Assembly: GCA_040902925.1 (NCBI GenBank)
Contig: JBBDWJ010000087.1
Location: 1-41,903 of the forward strand
Source of the DNA: JBBDWJ01 sp040902925
GTDB lineage: Bacteria > Acidobacteriota > Terriglobia > Bryobacterales > UBA6623
Length of the DNA stretch: 41,903 nucleotides
Reading direction: 5' to 3'
Part shown: positions 40,289-41,903 of the stretch, in pieces
Numbering within the stretch: the first letter of the stretch is position 1
Layout: every line of letters begins with the position of its first letter
The notes under the pieces: generated by a model
The model's database searches: none
Told to the model about the DNA's origin: nothing
The model's input: only the letters and a program-made list of their open reading frames with translations
Made by a program: the position numbers and the translations under genes

Positions 40289-41903
40289 TCACGCAGCGGC
40301 CGGCGCAACAAGCCGGAACACAGCCACTCCGAAAGCCCGCAGGCGGTAGACCTTGCCGCGCGGCGAAAAGCGGCGGTCCCAATCCCTATCGGCTGTGTCG
40401 AACACGCGGTCCCAACGCTCCTGCGAGTTGGGGAGCACGAACGGCAGCCCGCGCTGCGATCCGTTGATCATCACCAGCAAAGTGTCGGGATCGTCCTGAG
40501 GCGGGCGATTGAGGACGCCGTCCGGCGCCTTGCCGCTGATGCGAAAGCTGAAGCAGCGCAAAGAGGGTTCAGCCCATCCCGCGCCGGTCAGCTCTTTTCC
40601 TTCGGCATCGTACCAGGTGATGTCTTTCTCGCCCGACGCATCCAGGGCGACGCCGCGGAAGAAATGCTTTCTCCGCAATACGGGGTTGCGGCGCCGGAAC
40701 GCGGCCAGCACTCGCGCGAACCGCAGCAGATCCTGCTGGTCCTCGGAAAGATCCCAGTGCAGCCAGTTTAGCTCGCTGTCGTGGCAGTAGGCATTGTTGT
40801 TGCCGTTCTGGCTGCGGGCAAACTCGTCGCCGCCGAGCAGCATCGGCACGCCTTGGGAAAGGAATAGAGTCGCCAGGAAGCTGCGCTTGCGGACGCGGCG
40901 CGTTGCTACAACCTGCGGGTCCGTCGTCGGGCCTTCGACGCCCGAGTTCCAGGTCAAGTTGTGATTGTCGCCGTCCCGGTTGTTCTCGCCGTTGGCCTCG
41001 TTGTGCTTGCGCTCGTAGCTGACCAGATCGTGCAGCGTGAATCCATCGTGAGACGTGACGAAGTTGACGCTGGCGTAGGGGCCGCGCTCCTGGCGTGAAT
41101 ACAGATCGCTGCTTCCGGCGAGCCGCGTGACCAGCGCCGGAGCCATGCCGCGGTCGCCTTTCCAGAAGGCGCGCACTTCGTCGCGGTATTTGCCGTTCCA
41201 TTCCGACCAGCCCGGAGGGAAGCCGCCGACCTGGTATCCGCCGTGGCCTAGATCCCAGGGCTCGGCGATCAGCTTGACGCGGCGGAGCACGGGGTCTTGC
41301 GACACCGCATCGAAGAACGAGCCGCGCACGTCAAATTCGTGCTGCTCGCGGGCCAGCGCGCTAGCCAGATCGAAGCGGAAACCGTCGACGTGCATCTCGC
41401 TTACCCAGTAGCGCAGGCTGTCCATGACGAGCTGCAGCGCCCGCGGGTGCGCGGTGTCGATGCTGTTGCCGACGCCGGTGAAGTTCAGATAGCGGCGGCG
41501 GTCGGGAGCCAGCCGGTAGTAGGAAACGTTATCAATACCGCGCAGGGAGATCGTCGGCCCCAGCTCATTGCCTTCGGCGGTGTGGTTATACACCACGTCG
41601 ATAATCACTTCGATGCCCGCCGCATGCAGCTTGCGGACCATCGTCTTGAACTCGCCGATCACGCGATGCGGCGCCGGGTCGCTGGCGAGGCGCGCGTCGG
41701 GCGCAAAAAAAGCCAGCGTGTTGTAGCCCCAGTAGTTCGTCAACCCGAGCTCGATTAGGCGGTGCTCGTCAAGATGGTGATGAATCGGCAACAGCTCGAC
41801 GGCCGTCACGCCAAGGCTTGCAAGGTGCTCAATGGCGGCGTCCGAGGCGAGACCCAGGTAAGTGCCCCGCAAGTTCTCAGGCACTCCCGGATGCAGCTTC
41901 GTG
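40289..41903 (-). CDS. glgX: Glycogen debranching enzyme GlgX (5' end beyond the window)
   Basis: The visible part is about 538 residues; the reading frame continues without a stop to the right edge (…TKLHPGVPENLRGTYLGLAS), so the N-terminal CBM48-type domain is off the window. GH13 motifs are clear: DVVYNHTAEGNELGPT (region I), DGFRFDLASAL with the nucleophile Asp, LIAEPWDLG with the acid Glu and VTSHDGFTLHDL with the third Asp. These, plus SFLATLFLSQGVPMLLGGDEF and the NYWGYN motif, mark GlgX/TreX isoamylase-type debranching enzymes that hydrolyse alpha-1,6 branches of limit glycogen. It works with MalQ, encoded next downstream. The GTG at 41884 is an internal Val codon, not the start. Confidence 0.95.
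   Translation of the reverse strand, partial: TKLHPGVPENLRGTYLGLASDAAIEHLASLGVTAVELLPIHHHLDEHRLIELGLTNYWGYNTLAFFAPDARLASDPAPHRVIGEFKTMVRKLHAAGIEVIIDVVYNHTAEGNELGPTISLRGIDNVSYYRLAPDRRRYLNFTGVGNSIDTAHPRALQLVMDSLRYWVSEMHVDGFRFDLASALAREQHEFDVRGSFFDAVSQDPVLRRVKLIAEPWDLGHGGYQVGGFPPGWSEWNGKYRDEVRAFWKGDRGMAPALVTRLAGSSDLYSRQERGPYASVNFVTSHDGFTLHDLVSYERKHNEANGENNRDGDNHNLTWNSGVEGPTTDPQVVATRRVRKRSFLATLFLSQGVPMLLGGDEFARSQNGNNNAYCHDSELNWLHWDLSEDQQDLLRFARVLAAFRRRNPVLRRKHFFRGVALDASGEKDITWYDAEGKELTGAGWAEPSLRCFSFRISGKAPDGVLNRPPQDDPDTLLVMINGSQRGLPFVLPNSQERWDRVFDTADRDWDRRFSPRGKVYRLRAFGVAVFRLVAPAAA

Noticed and set aside
1..41903. CRISPR array, prophage or insertion sequence
   Set aside because: No regularly spaced direct repeats of 24-40 bases, no transposase, integrase or phage structural gene, and no target-site duplication were seen.

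Overview
This is a 41.9 kb chromosomal window of high-GC, gene-dense bacterial DNA. The gene content fits a soil Acidobacterium of the Bryobacter/Solibacter type. The clues are a Ser/Thr protein kinase joined through one membrane helix to a TolB/WD40-like propeller, several exported amidohydrolases, multihaem cytochromes c, DUF507 and carboxypeptidase-regulatory-like proteins. The taxon is inferred from gene content; no rRNA marker is present. I see no integrase, transposase, phage gene or CRISPR array.

Layout. 0.3-3.1 kb: a receptor-like kinase. 3.2-5.05 kb (minus strand): an unrecognised cluster of a LysW-like zinc-ribbon protein with a polyacidic tail, a one-helix membrane protein with a polybasic N-terminus that overlaps it in another frame, a small secreted beta-sandwich protein and a membrane-anchored thioredoxin. 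5.2-9.35 kb (plus): a Nudix hydrolase, MutS2 and a radical SAM protein. 9.3-13.8 kb (minus): a membrane protein, GlmM, a heptahaem cytochrome and a soluble sugar-dehydrogenase-like propeller. 14.0-18.8 kb (plus): an exported Gfo/Idh/MocA oxidoreductase, an acyl-CoA synthetase, an exported LolA-like protein and a DUF2103 protein. 18.9-22.9 kb: methylmalonate-semialdehyde dehydrogenase, a small zinc ribbon and a Tat-exported double alpha/beta-hydrolase. 23.1-27.3 kb (plus): three overlapping exported amidohydrolase paralogues. 27.3-28.0 kb: the one large non-coding stretch, with a long hairpin. 28.0-29.3 kb: a tetrahaem cytochrome closed by a textbook terminator. 29.35-35.15 kb: QueA, tRNA-Met, a phosphodiesterase-like lipoprotein, an orphan ABC ATPase, an aldo/keto reductase and a Tat/lipoprotein amidohydrolase. 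35.2-41.9 kb: a double DUF507 protein, a RelE/ParE-type toxin-antitoxin pair, an RlmI-like methyltransferase, MalQ and a GlgX that runs off the right edge.

Most genes are housekeeping or catabolic. MalQ and GlgX work together in glycogen and malto-oligosaccharide turnover. MmsA and the acyl-CoA synthetase point to acyl-CoA and branched-chain catabolism. Exported hydrolases and cytochromes suggest a respiring scavenger of polymers and peptides.

The parts I find hardest to explain are: (1) the acidic/basic overlapping gene pair near 4.75 kb; (2) the amidohydrolase trio, in which only the middle member keeps the metal-binding HxH; (3) repeated TACAAT/TATAAT boxes placed so close to start codons that transcripts would be leaderless or nearly so; and (4) a hairpin sequence shared by two distant intergenic regions.
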